Below are positions 50,211 through 61,624 of a stretch of 64,000 nucleotides of DNA, piece after piece. Numbering within the stretch: position 1 is the stretch's first letter; the number at the start of each line of letters is the position of its first letter. The stretch lies in contig NC_053114.1 of the NCBI RefSeq assembly GCF_010015445.1, positions 32,258,079 to 32,322,078 of the forward strand, read 5' to 3'. The notes under the pieces are model-generated. The model was not told the origin of the DNA. It saw only the letters and a program-made list of their open reading frames with translations, and searched no databases. A program made the translations under genes and the position numbers. The DNA is from Perca fluviatilis (Eukaryota; Chordata; Actinopteri; Perciformes; Percidae).

Positions 50211-50226
50211 ATGCGTTCACTCACAG
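50209..50226 (+). promoter_or_regulatory. 3' splice acceptor of the mdga1 exon
   Basis: Only 18 bases separate the last GT of a long (GT)n tract from the exon. They end in CACTCACAG and hold no real polypyrimidine tract. A usable branch point would have to lie inside or upstream of the GT repeat, for example near 50110-50140. This is an unusual acceptor layout, supported by the continuous MDGA-like frame that follows it. Confidence 0.7.
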
Positions 50227-50366
50227 CTCCAGCCAACGCCCAGATCGTGCACTCAGGCGCAGCGTGTAACGTCAAGGATGATAACATCAGTGAGAGAATC
50301 TACACCATCAAAGAAGGAGACACCCTAGTGCTTCAGTGTATCGTTAAAGGACACCCACGGCCACAG
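50227..50366 (+). CDS. mdga1: MDGA1 coding exon, start of first Ig domain
   Basis: This 140-bp internal exon reads in one frame from a split codon (the previous exon supplies one base) to a phase-0 end. It is bounded by an acceptor ending CTCACTCACAG and a strong donor CAG|GTAAGC. The 46 complete codons include [22 protein letters not shown] and KGHPRPQ, which match the N-terminal end of Ig domain 1 in MDGA proteins. The cysteine in LVLQC would be the first Ig-fold cysteine. MDGAs are GPI-anchored neuronal surface proteins with Ig domains, a fibronectin-like domain and a MAM domain; they bind neuroligins and restrain synapse formation. The AQIVH, DNISER and GDTL-LQC pattern fits MDGA1 better than MDGA2, judged from memory. 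The signal peptide exon and the exon with the second cysteine were not found here. The length is not a multiple of three, so skipping it would shift the frame. Confidence 0.85.
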
Positions 50367-50582
50367 GTAAGCTCCCAAACCACCTGCTGAGAAAGGTGTG
50401 TGTGCCAGAATATTTGTTAATGGACTGTTTGACATGTGTTGATGCTGATCATGTTATCCAGAGTGACTTTCACTGAGTGAGCAGGTAGGTTTTTGAAACT
50501 TGAATCTTGCTCAATGACGCTTGGATAATAGGGTACATGGTAACTGGTGTTTGAATGGATGAATTACTTTTCATTGTTTGGT

Positions 50583-50585
<3 letters not shown>

Positions 50586-50634
<49 letters not shown>
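50586..50634. repeat. (CA)24 in the intron after the mdga1 exon
   Basis: Pure CA run 219 bp downstream of the exon. In the transcript it is complementary to the (UG)n upstream of the exon. Confidence 0.96.
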
Positions 50635-50635
<1 letters not shown>

Positions 50636-50639
50636 CTAT

Positions 50640-51382
50640 TATGTATTTCAAAATGATTTAATGAAATGGTTTATTCTGACTGGTGTCATAAAGCTGTCAA
50701 GAGAAAAATGTCTTATTCATAAATAAAGTTTCAGTGTGGTTTCACAACTGAATTACAAAAAATGCTACGTAGAGTAGAGAAGAATAATCAAAATCAAGAT
50801 GGCTGGATACCTTTTTCTATATAGATATTGCTATAGGTGATCAATCCACCACATCAGAGCTGTGCTTGTATCTGAAAATAACACCCTTTCATCCTCTAGC
50901 CAATCAGAGTCGAGGACTCTCTGTGGCAATTGTGTAATCAATGAGCCATGATCAGCACTCATGCCCACTTCCACCTTCAAGAAATTCCAAATTTGCAGAC
51001 CTGCCTAATTTAAATCTTGCTGGATTATTAAAGTATGTCTCAGAAATTACTGACACAACACCTCCTAAAACCTGTTTTCAGGCTGGCGTGTTGGGGCAAA
51101 CCATACCCTGCTTCGGTTTCACAGGTGGACATTGATAGCAGTTGGCTCCCACCTGAGTCTTCTTTGTTGTTAGTGACACATTCAGTATATTTGGTTTAAC
51201 ATCATACAAATTGAGGAATAAGCTCAAATAATAGCTCAGGATTTAAAGAATATGTTTGTGACTTAAAGGTCACAAGTTTAATTCCCCAGAACAGCTGGAA
51301 GGCTAAATGCTCTGCCCGCTGTAAATTGTTTACAATTCACTCACAGTTTTCCTTTTAGCAAAGCTAACTGTGCAGCTGCATC
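50640..51382. other. No gene seen
   Basis: Intronic DNA; the following Ig1 exon of mdga1 was looked for and not found. Confidence 0.5.
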
Positions 51383-51810
51383 AGTGGATCCAGACGCGTA
51401 ATTATCGGTAAGCAGGGTAAGCGGCGCTTACGGGCCCGGACCAATCAGGGGCCCGCATCACTGGAAGATATTGATTGACAGCTGGGGCCCCCTATCACAT
51501 TTTCATTACTCACGACAATCCCAGCAGTCCCACGTGCAGCCACTGACCAAGCTGGAGTGAGAACGGGTCAAATTAATTTCCTTGTTTCTGTTATGAAGAC
51601 GATACGTGTGTGACTCGAACATCTCACATTTACCAACAAAACGTACAGCAAAAGACCGTCAAAACATTTCAGACCGTCCTGCCAACCTGTATACATTTTA
51701 ACATCAATGTACGCTGTAACGATTTTTCACTATAAAGTCAGCGGCTGCTGTTTCAATACTGTCGGCTCTCTGCAGCGGGCGGGGCTGCTGCTACATTTCT
51801 CCCACGACTG

Positions 51811-51817
<7 letters not shown>

Positions 51818-51845
<28 letters not shown>
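51818..51845. repeat. (CA)n microsatellite in the hAT element
   Basis: About 14 CA units. Confidence 0.92.
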
Positions 51846-51849
<4 letters not shown>

Positions 51850-51949
51850 AATCGCAGACGAGACGACACGATGACCTAAATTGAGGACACTACGCTCGTT
51901 ATTGTAAGTGCAATGATAAGTTAAAGTCCAATAAGTACTTTATCAAACC

Positions 51950-51952
<3 letters not shown>

Positions 51953-52024
<72 letters not shown>
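51953..52024. repeat. (GT)n microsatellite in the hAT element
   Basis: About 36 uninterrupted units. Confidence 0.97.
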
Positions 52025-52025
<1 letters not shown>

Positions 52026-52380
52026 CCAGGATAGGAAATTAACTAACAATGTAAAAATCAACAAGCCACTGACAGTGACATATATGTTCATATTTGATTA
52101 ATTCAATAAATTATAATTTTTTTGTCTTAAATCCACCAGCCATTTTCATATTATACCAACATTTGCAGCATCCTGAGCCTTTTTGGTAAGGTTCCTAGGA
52201 AATCTCAGCCCAGAGTAATTAATTAATAGTAATAATTATTATTCTCCCCAAAACAAGTTTCCTGTTTATTTTTAAAGAACTATTCACAAAAGAAATTGCA
52301 ACTTTTTTTTGCAACTTTCACTGTCTTCTGCAACTTCATTGCAACAAACATACAAAAGACATTGCAACTTTTATCGCAAT

Positions 52381-52461
52381 TTATTAAAAACGCTCCCACG
52401 AAATCAGGCATTTTTTGCCGCAACAATCTCAAAAAAAGGCTGTGAAATCCTGGAAGGACTG
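52381..52461. repeat. Repeat module shared with 48874-48961
   Basis: TTTTTTGCCGCAACAATCTC and the end CTGGAAGGACTG repeat the order seen near 48.9 kb. It is preceded by TTGCAAC-rich text. Confidence 0.7.
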
Positions 52462-52727
52462 CCCCTGTGTGTTTTTTCATGTGTTATGGTGCACATTCAC
52501 CAGTGTTTTTTTTGTTGTTGTGGTGCGCGCAGGCTACTCCTGATTTTCATCAGGAGTCATCTGTCATCTCATCTATTATATGCCGTGTCTCTATGATCCT
52601 ATCCTGTCCTATTCACGGTAGCCTACTCGTGGACATTGCGCCGTCATCACGTGCTGTAGTAGGGGGGCCCGCCTTGATAATCCTGCATAGGGGCCCGGTG
52701 TTGGCTCATTACGCCACTGAGTGGATC

Positions 52728-53060
52728 TTTAACATGACATATCAAAATATAGTACAGGCGAAAGAAGGGTCATATGTGATAAATACACAATACAATACTG
52801 TATATGATAAATCACAGTATGAAATTATTTGCTGTCCACTGAATTCCCTTCTGTCTTTTTGAGCAACATTGGAAAGAAGTGAAGAAGAACAAATGCTATT
52901 ATACAACAGCTCAGACTGGGTTGCACATGATGTGTTTGGAGTGTAGCCGATTAATTAGTTGAAAAAAGCATAGCCTTCATTTTTTCATAAAGACATATTC
53001 TATAAATGAGTGTTTTGGCACGGACAAACACAACTGAATACATATACATACTACATGCAA
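52728..53060. other. No gene seen
   Basis: AT-rich intronic DNA. Confidence 0.5.
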
Positions 53061-53065
53061 ACACA

Positions 53066-53072
53066 GACACAC

Positions 53073-53148
<76 letters not shown>
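53066..53148. repeat. (CA)n microsatellite
   Basis: About 40 units with one ACGC interruption near the left end. Confidence 0.96.
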
Positions 53149-53149
<1 letters not shown>

Positions 53150-53442
53150 AAGCTGTAGCCAACAGTGGACACATCTGTTCTCCTGGGTTGAACTCCAGCA
53201 CAACATTTTGGACCAGGGTCTCTGTGTGTGCGCGGGCATGGGGGCACGGGCATGGGTGCGCGTGTGTGAGCTTACAGAGATGTAAAATGAACCGAGGTGA
53301 CTGCGGAGGGATTGTGTGTTTTGTGTGTATTTCTGTGTGTAAGTGTGTGAGGTGAGAAAAGCAGTGTTCCTCATGGGTGCATGTCCACTGGCATCACATC
53401 AACATGAATAAAACAGTGGCTATGTCTAGGCCTTGTTTTCTT

Positions 53443-53447
<5 letters not shown>

Positions 53448-53524
<77 letters not shown>
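53448..53524. repeat. (GT)n microsatellite
   Basis: About 38 uninterrupted units. Confidence 0.97.
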
Positions 53525-53529
<5 letters not shown>

Positions 53530-53697
53530 GCAGCTTGCTTGTGTGACTCTGCAGATGCAAACTCATAATTTATATATAGCTGTAATATCTAATTACATTC
53601 CAAACTGTTGACCTAACCTGCCTAAACAGAGCTAACTGTGTGGCTATCACTTCACTCTCATTTGATCCATCCATCTTTTTTCTGGTTCTCTCTCACT

Positions 53698-53724
53698 CAC
53701 ACACACACACACACACACACACAC
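53698..53724. repeat. (CA)n microsatellite
   Basis: About 13 units. Confidence 0.93.
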
Positions 53725-54028
53725 GCATGCACACCACATTTACAGGCTGTATGCCCTAGAACAAATACAGACCAACTTTTAATAAAACTTTTTTTTTCAC
53801 CGGCGTTGGAATAATCATTGTAAAAACGTTCTCTGAAAAACACATACCACACAAGTTCATTTTGCCTGGAGCAGTTCAAAGATGTAGGAAATTACGTCAG
53901 TGATTGCTTGTTCTCTGGGTCTGAGGTGGTAGTGTATTTTGAATAATGATCACATTGGTCACATTGTCAGAATGTAAATATATAGTGTGCGCACAAGCAA
54001 GACTTACACTGCCTCTGGCAAAGAGACA

Positions 54029-54031
<3 letters not shown>

Positions 54032-54070
<39 letters not shown>

Positions 54071-54100
54071 CGTGCGTGTGTGTGTGTGCGTGCGTGCATG
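54032..54100. repeat. (GT)n microsatellite, degenerate
   Basis: GT run that decays into GGGTG and GCGTG variants. Confidence 0.92.
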
Positions 54101-54307
54101 TATTTGTGTGTGTCTGTGAGAAAAAGCATAGACATCCAAACAAACAAAGGCAGACAGTAATTTCAGTAGCTTAATGCCCTCGAACAGGAAAACTGAGGTT
54201 GAGACAACATATCTAACATAACATCTAAATAAATTTGGCATTATGAAGGTCTGAGGGCCGAAACGTCATGTCAATAAGAGAGTTTAAGTGATGGACACTG
54301 TGTGGGA

Positions 54308-54336
54308 TTATTTATTATTATTATTATTATTATTAT
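54308..54336. repeat. (ATT)n microsatellite
   Basis: About nine ATT units with one TTTA variant. Confidence 0.93.
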
Positions 54337-54339
54337 AAG

Positions 54340-55424
54340 TCAAGAGTGTGTGATCCTTTGCACATATCACTAAGACTTTATGGTGTGCAAGAACTTTTTA
54401 GAAATGTATTAGTGTATATTGCACATAGAAATGAATTTTTGACTTTTCTTGGAAATTGTATAGTTGACAAACTAATAATAATTCAAGGTCCATTTACTAG
54501 TAGTTTTCTGATCTTTCAACCACATCTCAATGTCTGAAACTGGCTTAGGTGTGATCTGACATATCATGTCGTCAGACGGCAGCTGAGCCAATTTTATTTG
54601 CTGATGAAGACAGTGCGATGCGGTGGATATTGTGATTACATTAATTTGTCACAGTTTTTTTCATTATTCTGAACTGTGTCACTAAAATACTTCCTCAACT
54701 AGTGGTGGACTTGCCTGCTGTAAAGAAAGCAACCAACAGTATAATGCAAACATATTATCAAACAGCAATTTGCACATTTCACCATGATGACTGAAGAAAA
54801 AAACAATATAGTAGCCTACAAAAGGTTATTTCTGATAATTCCCATTTACTGATTTGAATGAATTCAAAACTATTACATAGTCCACGGTTTCATTTCTTAC
54901 ATCCACAATGCATCAAATACAAAACCAAGTAATGTTTAAACACCCTGGAAGTTATACCTGCCAGTGAAACACAAACAATAACTGACCCGTTTCAGCACAT
55001 ATGTTCTATTCTTAAATGTAGCACGTGTCCATGTTGTCAAGGAGAGGGCTGCCAAGTAGAAGGTGGCATATTTACACATACATAAGAGAGAGAGAGGGAG
55101 AGACAGAGATCAGATAATGACAACAGGATAAAACAGTGTAGGACACTAAAAGAGAAATTGAATGATGACAGATTATGGTGGCACTGGAGGAAAGAAAAAA
55201 GGTTACAGTGATAAGGGATATGAGAAAAATGGTGATGCTTATTGTGATAAAGAGGAGAGAACGATTCAAAGTCAAGATAATCATGTCTGCGTGTGTTTGT
55301 ATGTTCATCTCAACTTGCACAGTGAATGCATTACTACGTGCATGTAGTGCAAGCATGTGTAGAAGAACAAAAAAATGGATTTAAAAAATGTACATCTTAG
55401 AAGCTGTTGCGTGCTCACAATGAG
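54340..55424. other. No gene seen
   Basis: Unremarkable intronic DNA. Confidence 0.5.
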
Positions 55425-55480
55425 GGTTTGACGGCCCGACCTTTGTCACATGTCATCCCCTATCTGTCTCCCGTTTTGTG
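55425..55480 (+). repeat. Worn SINE fragment
   Basis: CACATGTCATCCCCTATCTG followed by TCTCCCGTTTTGTG resembles the middle of the SINE at 24447-24637 (GCATGTCATTCCCCATCTAT). The head and tail are lost. Confidence 0.45.
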
Positions 55481-55484
55481 TTGT

Positions 55485-56357
55485 CACCCTCCACTGGGTG
55501 GTTAAATCTAAATAGACACAGATTGTCCAAATCTGCTAAAAATGAGTTAACAAAAATCACCCACAATAACCAGAGAAGTCAGATAAGCATCCGTATTTCT
55601 AGCCTGCGAGCATAGAATAGAATAGAAGTAAACAGTAAGTGTGCTGATCTCTGTCCCAGTGTGTTCTGCTGGAGTAGCACACTGCAGCATTCTGCAGTTG
55701 GTCCCACTGGGCTTACAGAGTTTCCACTGCGCTCCATTGGCTATATTGATAACATGATCCGTGTCATTCCAGCTCTCCTTCCTCCATCCTTACAGCTTTC
55801 CATACCTTCTCTGCTTTACACACATGAACTGTACTGTCATTGCACCAAGTTGTGGTTTCTGATACCATTTTTGTTATTGTATATATCTTTTTCACGGTAG
55901 ACATGTTGACATGTCATAGTAGGAACAGCACAGGTGTATTCAAAACCATTAATGATGGCTGCATTCCACTTAGGAGAGGCCCTGGTATTGTGCATGCTGA
56001 CTCACTGAAATAGCTGGTAACACTTTACTTGATGGAATTGAGCCATCGTTAAGGTTATCAATTTCAGCTGTGCTTTTCCTACTATGACAAGTCAAAATCT
56101 CTGCTGTGAAAAAGAATTGCAGAATTGGATGTTGCATTCTTCTGCTTTACCGAATGCTTTGTATGTGTTAATTAGCTGCCTCGTGATTTTGATCTGCCTC
56201 AAAGGTTCTTGGAATTTTTGAAGTTTTAGCCAATTAGTAGCAACCTCAGACAAATGTGTAGCCTGTTGACTAGTATATATGTAATGGCTGCAGTAGGGTA
56301 ATCAAAGTTTTATGGTATTGTATCGGTAACTTTAGGACAAAAAAAAACCACGATTCA

Positions 56358-56359
<2 letters not shown>
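55485..56359. other. No gene seen
   Basis: Unremarkable intronic DNA. Confidence 0.5.

Positions 56360-56421
<62 letters not shown>
56360..56421. repeat. (CT)n microsatellite
   Basis: About 31 uninterrupted CT units. Confidence 0.97.
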
Positions 56422-56423
<2 letters not shown>

Positions 56424-56424
56424 C

Positions 56425-58236
56425 CACACTTAGCAGACTGTGTGCTTGGGACCCTACCTAATAGCGGGTGGGCTGTTCTTGGGCGTACTATAAAATTAAA
56501 TCCTGATGGTGCCACTGGTAGCCAAAACATTGAGAAATGTCTGTAGTGTTTTACTTTTATACTAGCTACAATATGAATAAGAGTAGTTGTCATCTTGGAA
56601 CAAGACTTCTCATTCTCTGGGGTACTTGTGGATTCTCCTCACAAAAAAAGAAACACAATAGTTGAAAAGTTACCAAAGTGAACCATGTCTCCTTTTTCCC
56701 ATCCTCACTGAGAAGTTCATTGGCCTCTAGGTGTTGGCAGACACACACGATGTTCCAGTTTTCTGGCTGCTTTGTTATTATTTATGGATATACTCCAGTT
56801 TAGCGTGAATGTCCTCATAATGCTCTCTGTATACCCTTCAGAGAAACAATGCACTTACAAATTTGTGCCGACAACATTTTTAATACATTTATTAATTATC
56901 ACACCCACTGCAGAGCAGACCACACAGAGTCTTTAAAGACATTAGAGATTAATATTTTATTAATCAGATAAATTGCTCCATAGCAGTTTGGAATCTTTTA
57001 TCTGTCTCCGGTTTCTAGCTTTGGGAGATAGCTGCTCATGTCCCACATTTTGATGGGTCTTTTTAAGATCATAGGAATATGATGTATGAGTTGTGATTGG
57101 AAGTGGATTTTTTTTTCTGGACGTGTTACCAGGAAATACTTTTATATTGTGTATTATTTTGTAACACGAAGACCATTTTGCTCGCAAAACCTGTCAGACT
57201 GAGATGATGTAGCCCCATCCACTTTCTCTTTCTCCTCACCTCTCTTAGAAGGAGTAGGATCCAATTTAGCCATGTGAGGCCGACCCAATAAATAGCTGCT
57301 TTACTGAGAATGAGTCTGATTGAGGATTTATCCAATCCTTTATCAAGACTGATTGTTTACCTTTGCCTGAGCTTGATTGGATTGAAAAGGGAGCTCTCGC
57401 CCTGATCCATACAGAGGAGAGAGAAATCAAATTATTTCTCTCTCTGTCTGTCTTTCTCTGTCTATGTCTTTCTGACTTTGTCTTTTTTATTGCAGCCTTT
57501 CCACCTCATATTATCTCTTTCTCTTCCTCCCTCTCTTTGTCTTTCTCACTCTTCCTATCCCTCACCACGAATCTCTTCACGTCTTTGTTCTCTTGGCTCT
57601 TCTTTCACCCTTAAAGTATTCCTCTTCTCCAAACTGATCTGTTTTTCCTCGTTCCTGTCCACGTCTAGAACTCCTAATTTCTCCATTTTTTGTCTCTTTC
57701 TCTATTTGTTTTAGGCTTTTTCTCCTCTCTATCTTCTCTTCTACACAGACCAACTTCAACAAGCCATACATCAAGTCAGAAACAGTTAGTTTACGTGAAG
57801 GAGCAGCTTGGTTTGGGATAAGTCAATTTTGTGTGCAGATCTTTCCAGAAAGAAACAAAGCAGCGGCTTTAAAAACTGTAGTGTTTTTTTTTCTTCTCTT
57901 TTTAGTGACAAATATTACTTTAGACAATTTTAAGAAGTGTAATGCATTTTAGTACAGAGTTTAAACACAGTAGGCGACAGGGTGAGGCAATGGTGTGCAA
58001 GTATTTCCTGTTATACTGTCATGTCAAGCACATAGATTTTTTCTCTGAATACTTTAAGACTGGTTTGAGAAAGACAGAAAGAAAAGGAGAAAGTAACTCA
58101 CATGAAAAAAACCTTAGTGATAGAGGTCACCTAGAAGGCGCTTTTAGCATCGTTCAAGTTAACTCAAGGGACAGCGGGGCTTTTAGTTAACAAAGCACTG
58201 TAGTCCCGCTCACAAAGCTGTTCTTGTTACGCGCAC

Positions 58237-58238
<2 letters not shown>
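56425..58238. other. No gene seen
   Basis: Intronic DNA, pyrimidine-rich at about 57430-57740. Confidence 0.5.

Positions 58239-58283
<45 letters not shown>
58239..58283. repeat. (CA)n microsatellite
   Basis: About 22 uninterrupted units. Confidence 0.96.
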
Positions 58284-58284
<1 letters not shown>

Positions 58285-58389
58285 CTTCTTCAACAACACA
58301 ATAGGAGAGTAAATGGTTTTTCTGAAAGTGATTCCTACCTCCTTATTATTTATTCATGGGTCTGCTGGTCATTGCAACCTTGAGACCAG

Positions 58390-58498
<109 letters not shown>

Positions 58499-58619
58499 GA
58501 TGAATTCTATAAGAGAGGAAAAGGTGGAGAGAGCCATACAGTAGAAGAGAAAAGTGGAGAGGCAGAGAAAAGAAAGAAGTGAGGGGTGGAGGGAGGGAGA
58601 TGAGGGCTGCAGTCTGGAA

Positions 58620-60143
58620 TATGGGTTTGGATTTCCGTCCTTGAGGGGTGAGTGGAAGTCGATCGATAGTGAGGCTGAAAGCAAGGCTGATCGGGTGGCA
58701 GCACGAGGCTGCACAGGCACTCAGCGGGAACACGACCTAGACACAAACAAGGTCACTGCCCGACCCCTAGCCGGACGGAGGGACAGAAAGAAGACGTAGA
58801 AGAGAGTAGAAGAAGTAGATCAAAATTGGTAGAAAAAGGTTTGGTGGGTCACTAGACAGGTGGAAAGCAGAAGTTGATGGCAGCAAAGGGAAAAAGGAAC
58901 AGTTGGGAAGATGAATATAGAAAGAAAGCACGATAAAGGAAATGAGACCGGAATATACAGTATGTTGGTGGAGTGAAACTAAAAGAACATGCATCTGTAG
59001 ACATGAAAATTGTGTATTTAGTAGTTCGGAAAGAGAAGGCAGGAACAGAGACTGGAGACCTTTGATAATACTCCTTTTATAACCTGAAGAAGAAACTGCT
59101 TCAACGCACCTTAAATAAAACCACAAGATGTTACACCCACAACCATATGCTGGAGTAAAAATGTATGTGTTTGAGAGTATGACTGTGAATAAGAACAGAA
59201 GACACAGAACAAGCGAGAGACGTAGAAAGAGAAAAGGTGGGAAACAAAATTAAAAGAGATTGGTGAATACAGGTGATAAGCACTGCACTGTGCAGAAGAC
59301 ATGCTGACCGCTATAAAGAAACAGACATGCAGAAGACATGAGGATGAGCTGGCAAATGCGGAAGAAACATATTCCAGGAATTTTAGCTTTCAATAGAAGA
59401 GAGATAGAACATCTACAGAACATATCTATTCATATCAATTCTGCATCTCGGTGTGCTGCACACAAAAGCATTGTCTTGTGTTCATTTGGTGTTTTCAAAT
59501 GTCATTCTGTTGTTAAGCTATAAACAGACACTTATATTCATAGTAGAAAAAGCTAAATTTGGCAAAGACAGAGATAAAACTGTTGCCACATTCTATGTTG
59601 TGGCTTACTGTAATGTAGGTGGGATGTTTGCTGTGCCTCTCACATCATGAAGACAAGTTTGGATAAATTAAGTTGGGTAATCAACCTTTTCACTGCAATC
59701 ACTTATCCAACACTTGATGAAGGAAACTTGTAGCGTTTGTGCCGTGTCTGCATATCATGTAACTTTACACTTTAGTTCAAAGAGAAACTAGAAACATAGC
59801 AGGACCAGACTACTTCAGATGGGTCTGTGAGAGTCTTTGCATCTGTGTCCTTGACTACTTGAGACGGTGAGCGAGAGAACAAAGACAAAATAAAATTTGA
59901 TCTCGAAGCAAAAACCAAAACGCTTACTGTAATATTGCTGGTGACGAGTATGTGCTGGACTCGTCTTTGCCATGCCTGTATGGTGTCTCTAGAGTGTCTG
60001 CTGCCGTGGCAACGCACTGTACTTTTTAGACAAGCTCCACTCTACGTCTAAAAATAATAAAGATGAAGTCTAAATGTCTGGGTCTGTGCTCAAAAAGTTA
60101 AATGAAATGGCGGAAAAAACTATATTGAATAGTGGCTAGACAA

Positions 60144-60146
<3 letters not shown>
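58620..60146. other. No gene seen
   Basis: Unremarkable intronic DNA; the + strand is purine-rich at about 58780-59270. Confidence 0.5.
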
Positions 60147-60178
<32 letters not shown>

Positions 60179-60180
60179 TA
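60147..60180. repeat. (GATA)(GACA)n microsatellite
   Basis: Two GATA units then about six GACA units. Confidence 0.92.
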
Positions 60181-60184
60181 CTAA

Positions 60185-60940
60185 AAGTAGATAGATATAC
60201 TGTATCTGTCAGGCGTTTCTTTACTTCCCCCTCCCTCCTTCCATTGCTCATCCACTCAGCAATGGCATCATCTGCTCGACACACACACAGACGCACACAC
60301 AAAAGTGAGAGCTCAAATGTCTATTTCATGCCACGCTTGTGCTAATTAGCCATCGCTCATTACAACAAACACATCCAACATGGTGGAGCGTGTAAGGTAG
60401 CGGCTGACACTGCTGCTGACGGCTGTAGACACACAGGCCATTTGGAGAGAGCAGCTTACGTCTGCTGATTCTGTCCGCCCCGCTTTGTTCCACTCGGACT
60501 CAAGCAATCTGATGGTCAACGAAATGCTGAGCAAACTCTTCAAATGTTTCTTAAAAAAACCCGAGAATTATGTAAATTGTGTTTTGCACAATGCTAGAAG
60601 GCTAATATGATTAGAAAGCAGGTGTCTTTCAAGAGCAAGCAACGGAAAACATCTCTTGAGCTTCAGTGTCATATTATTTAACAAGCATAGTGCACGTCAC
60701 CATCACCACAAGTTAAATATGCGGTGTATATTTTTTTCAAAGATCATGACATTATCGTACAGTAAATGCTGATGATTCCTCTGCTTCCTGTAATTTCATC
60801 GCAGCCCTGGTCTCATATTACACAGGCAGAAAGAGCGATAAAGGCATTTGTATTGTATGTCAAGGTTAGAGTGAGGGATGGTGTATTCAATATCGATGAG
60901 TCAGTTTTATTGAACTTTGTGTGATCTCTGCACCAAGGGG
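60185..60940. other. No gene seen
   Basis: Unremarkable intronic DNA. Confidence 0.5.
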
Positions 60941-60941
60941 T

Positions 60942-61144
60942 GTTTTTTTTTTTAAGATATTTTTTTTGTTGGCGTTTTTAGGCCTTTATTTGTGACAGGA
61001 CAGCTTAGACATGAAATGGGAGAGAGAGGGGGAATGTCATGCAGCAAAGGGCCGCAGGTCGGAATTAAACCTGCGGCCGCTGTGTCGAGGACTGAGCCTC
61101 TTTATATGGGCGTGCGCTCTACCAGGTGAGCTACCCAGGCACCC
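60942..61144 (-). mobile_element. tRNA-derived SINE, minus copy
   Basis: Read on the minus strand it starts GGGTGCCTGGGTAGCTCACC, carries a B-box-like GGTTTAATTCC followed by GACCTGCGGCC, then CATGACATTCCCCC, CAAATAAAGGCCTAAAAACG and an A-rich tail (T-run at 60942-60952 on +). It is the same family as 24447-24637 in opposite orientation. A target duplication was not found. Confidence 0.85.
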
Positions 61145-61149
61145 TTACT

Positions 61150-61525
61150 CTGTAATTTCTATAAAAAAAACAGACTGATGGCAACTGTTCACTGTTCACG
61201 TTTATTCAGATAGCCTACAGGCGGCTACCTTAAATGACTTGTGTAAGAGCTTATTGATGTGAAATCCATTATCTTCATAATGACAATAGATTATTGTCAA
61301 TTACAAGTCATTCAATTTAGACATTGTTTGTAAAGCAAAGCGGGAGCGATTATTTCTCAGTGACTGTTCATCGGTTCAAGATGCCATTTTCAACCTGCGC
61401 TACTCCTCTTTTTGTCACTGTCATTTTGTCATTTCTGCCAGTTTTCTCTCTTCCTCTCCCACACTTTCCCTCAAACGTTGCATCCCGTGTGCTTACGCGC
61501 CTGTTTGTGTATGTCTGAGCGCCTC

Positions 61526-61530
<5 letters not shown>
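61150..61530. other. No gene seen
   Basis: Unremarkable intronic DNA. Confidence 0.5.
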
Positions 61531-61617
<87 letters not shown>

Positions 61618-61623
61618 TGGGTG
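61531..61623. repeat. (GT)n microsatellite
   Basis: About 40 uninterrupted units, then ATGTG and GGGTG variants. Confidence 0.97.
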
Positions 61624-61624
61624 G

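Larger units (their letters stand above)
51391..52719. mobile_element. Non-autonomous hAT element, 1.33 kb
   Basis: The left end CAGACGCGTAAT and the right end (minus strand CAGTGGCGTAAT) form the inverted repeat (10 of 12). They are flanked by a perfect 8-bp duplication AGTGGATC at 51383-51390 and 52720-52727. GGGCCC-rich subterminal sequence is present at both ends. The interior holds a (CA)n, a (GT)n and a nested repeat module, and no transposase. Confidence 0.9.
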
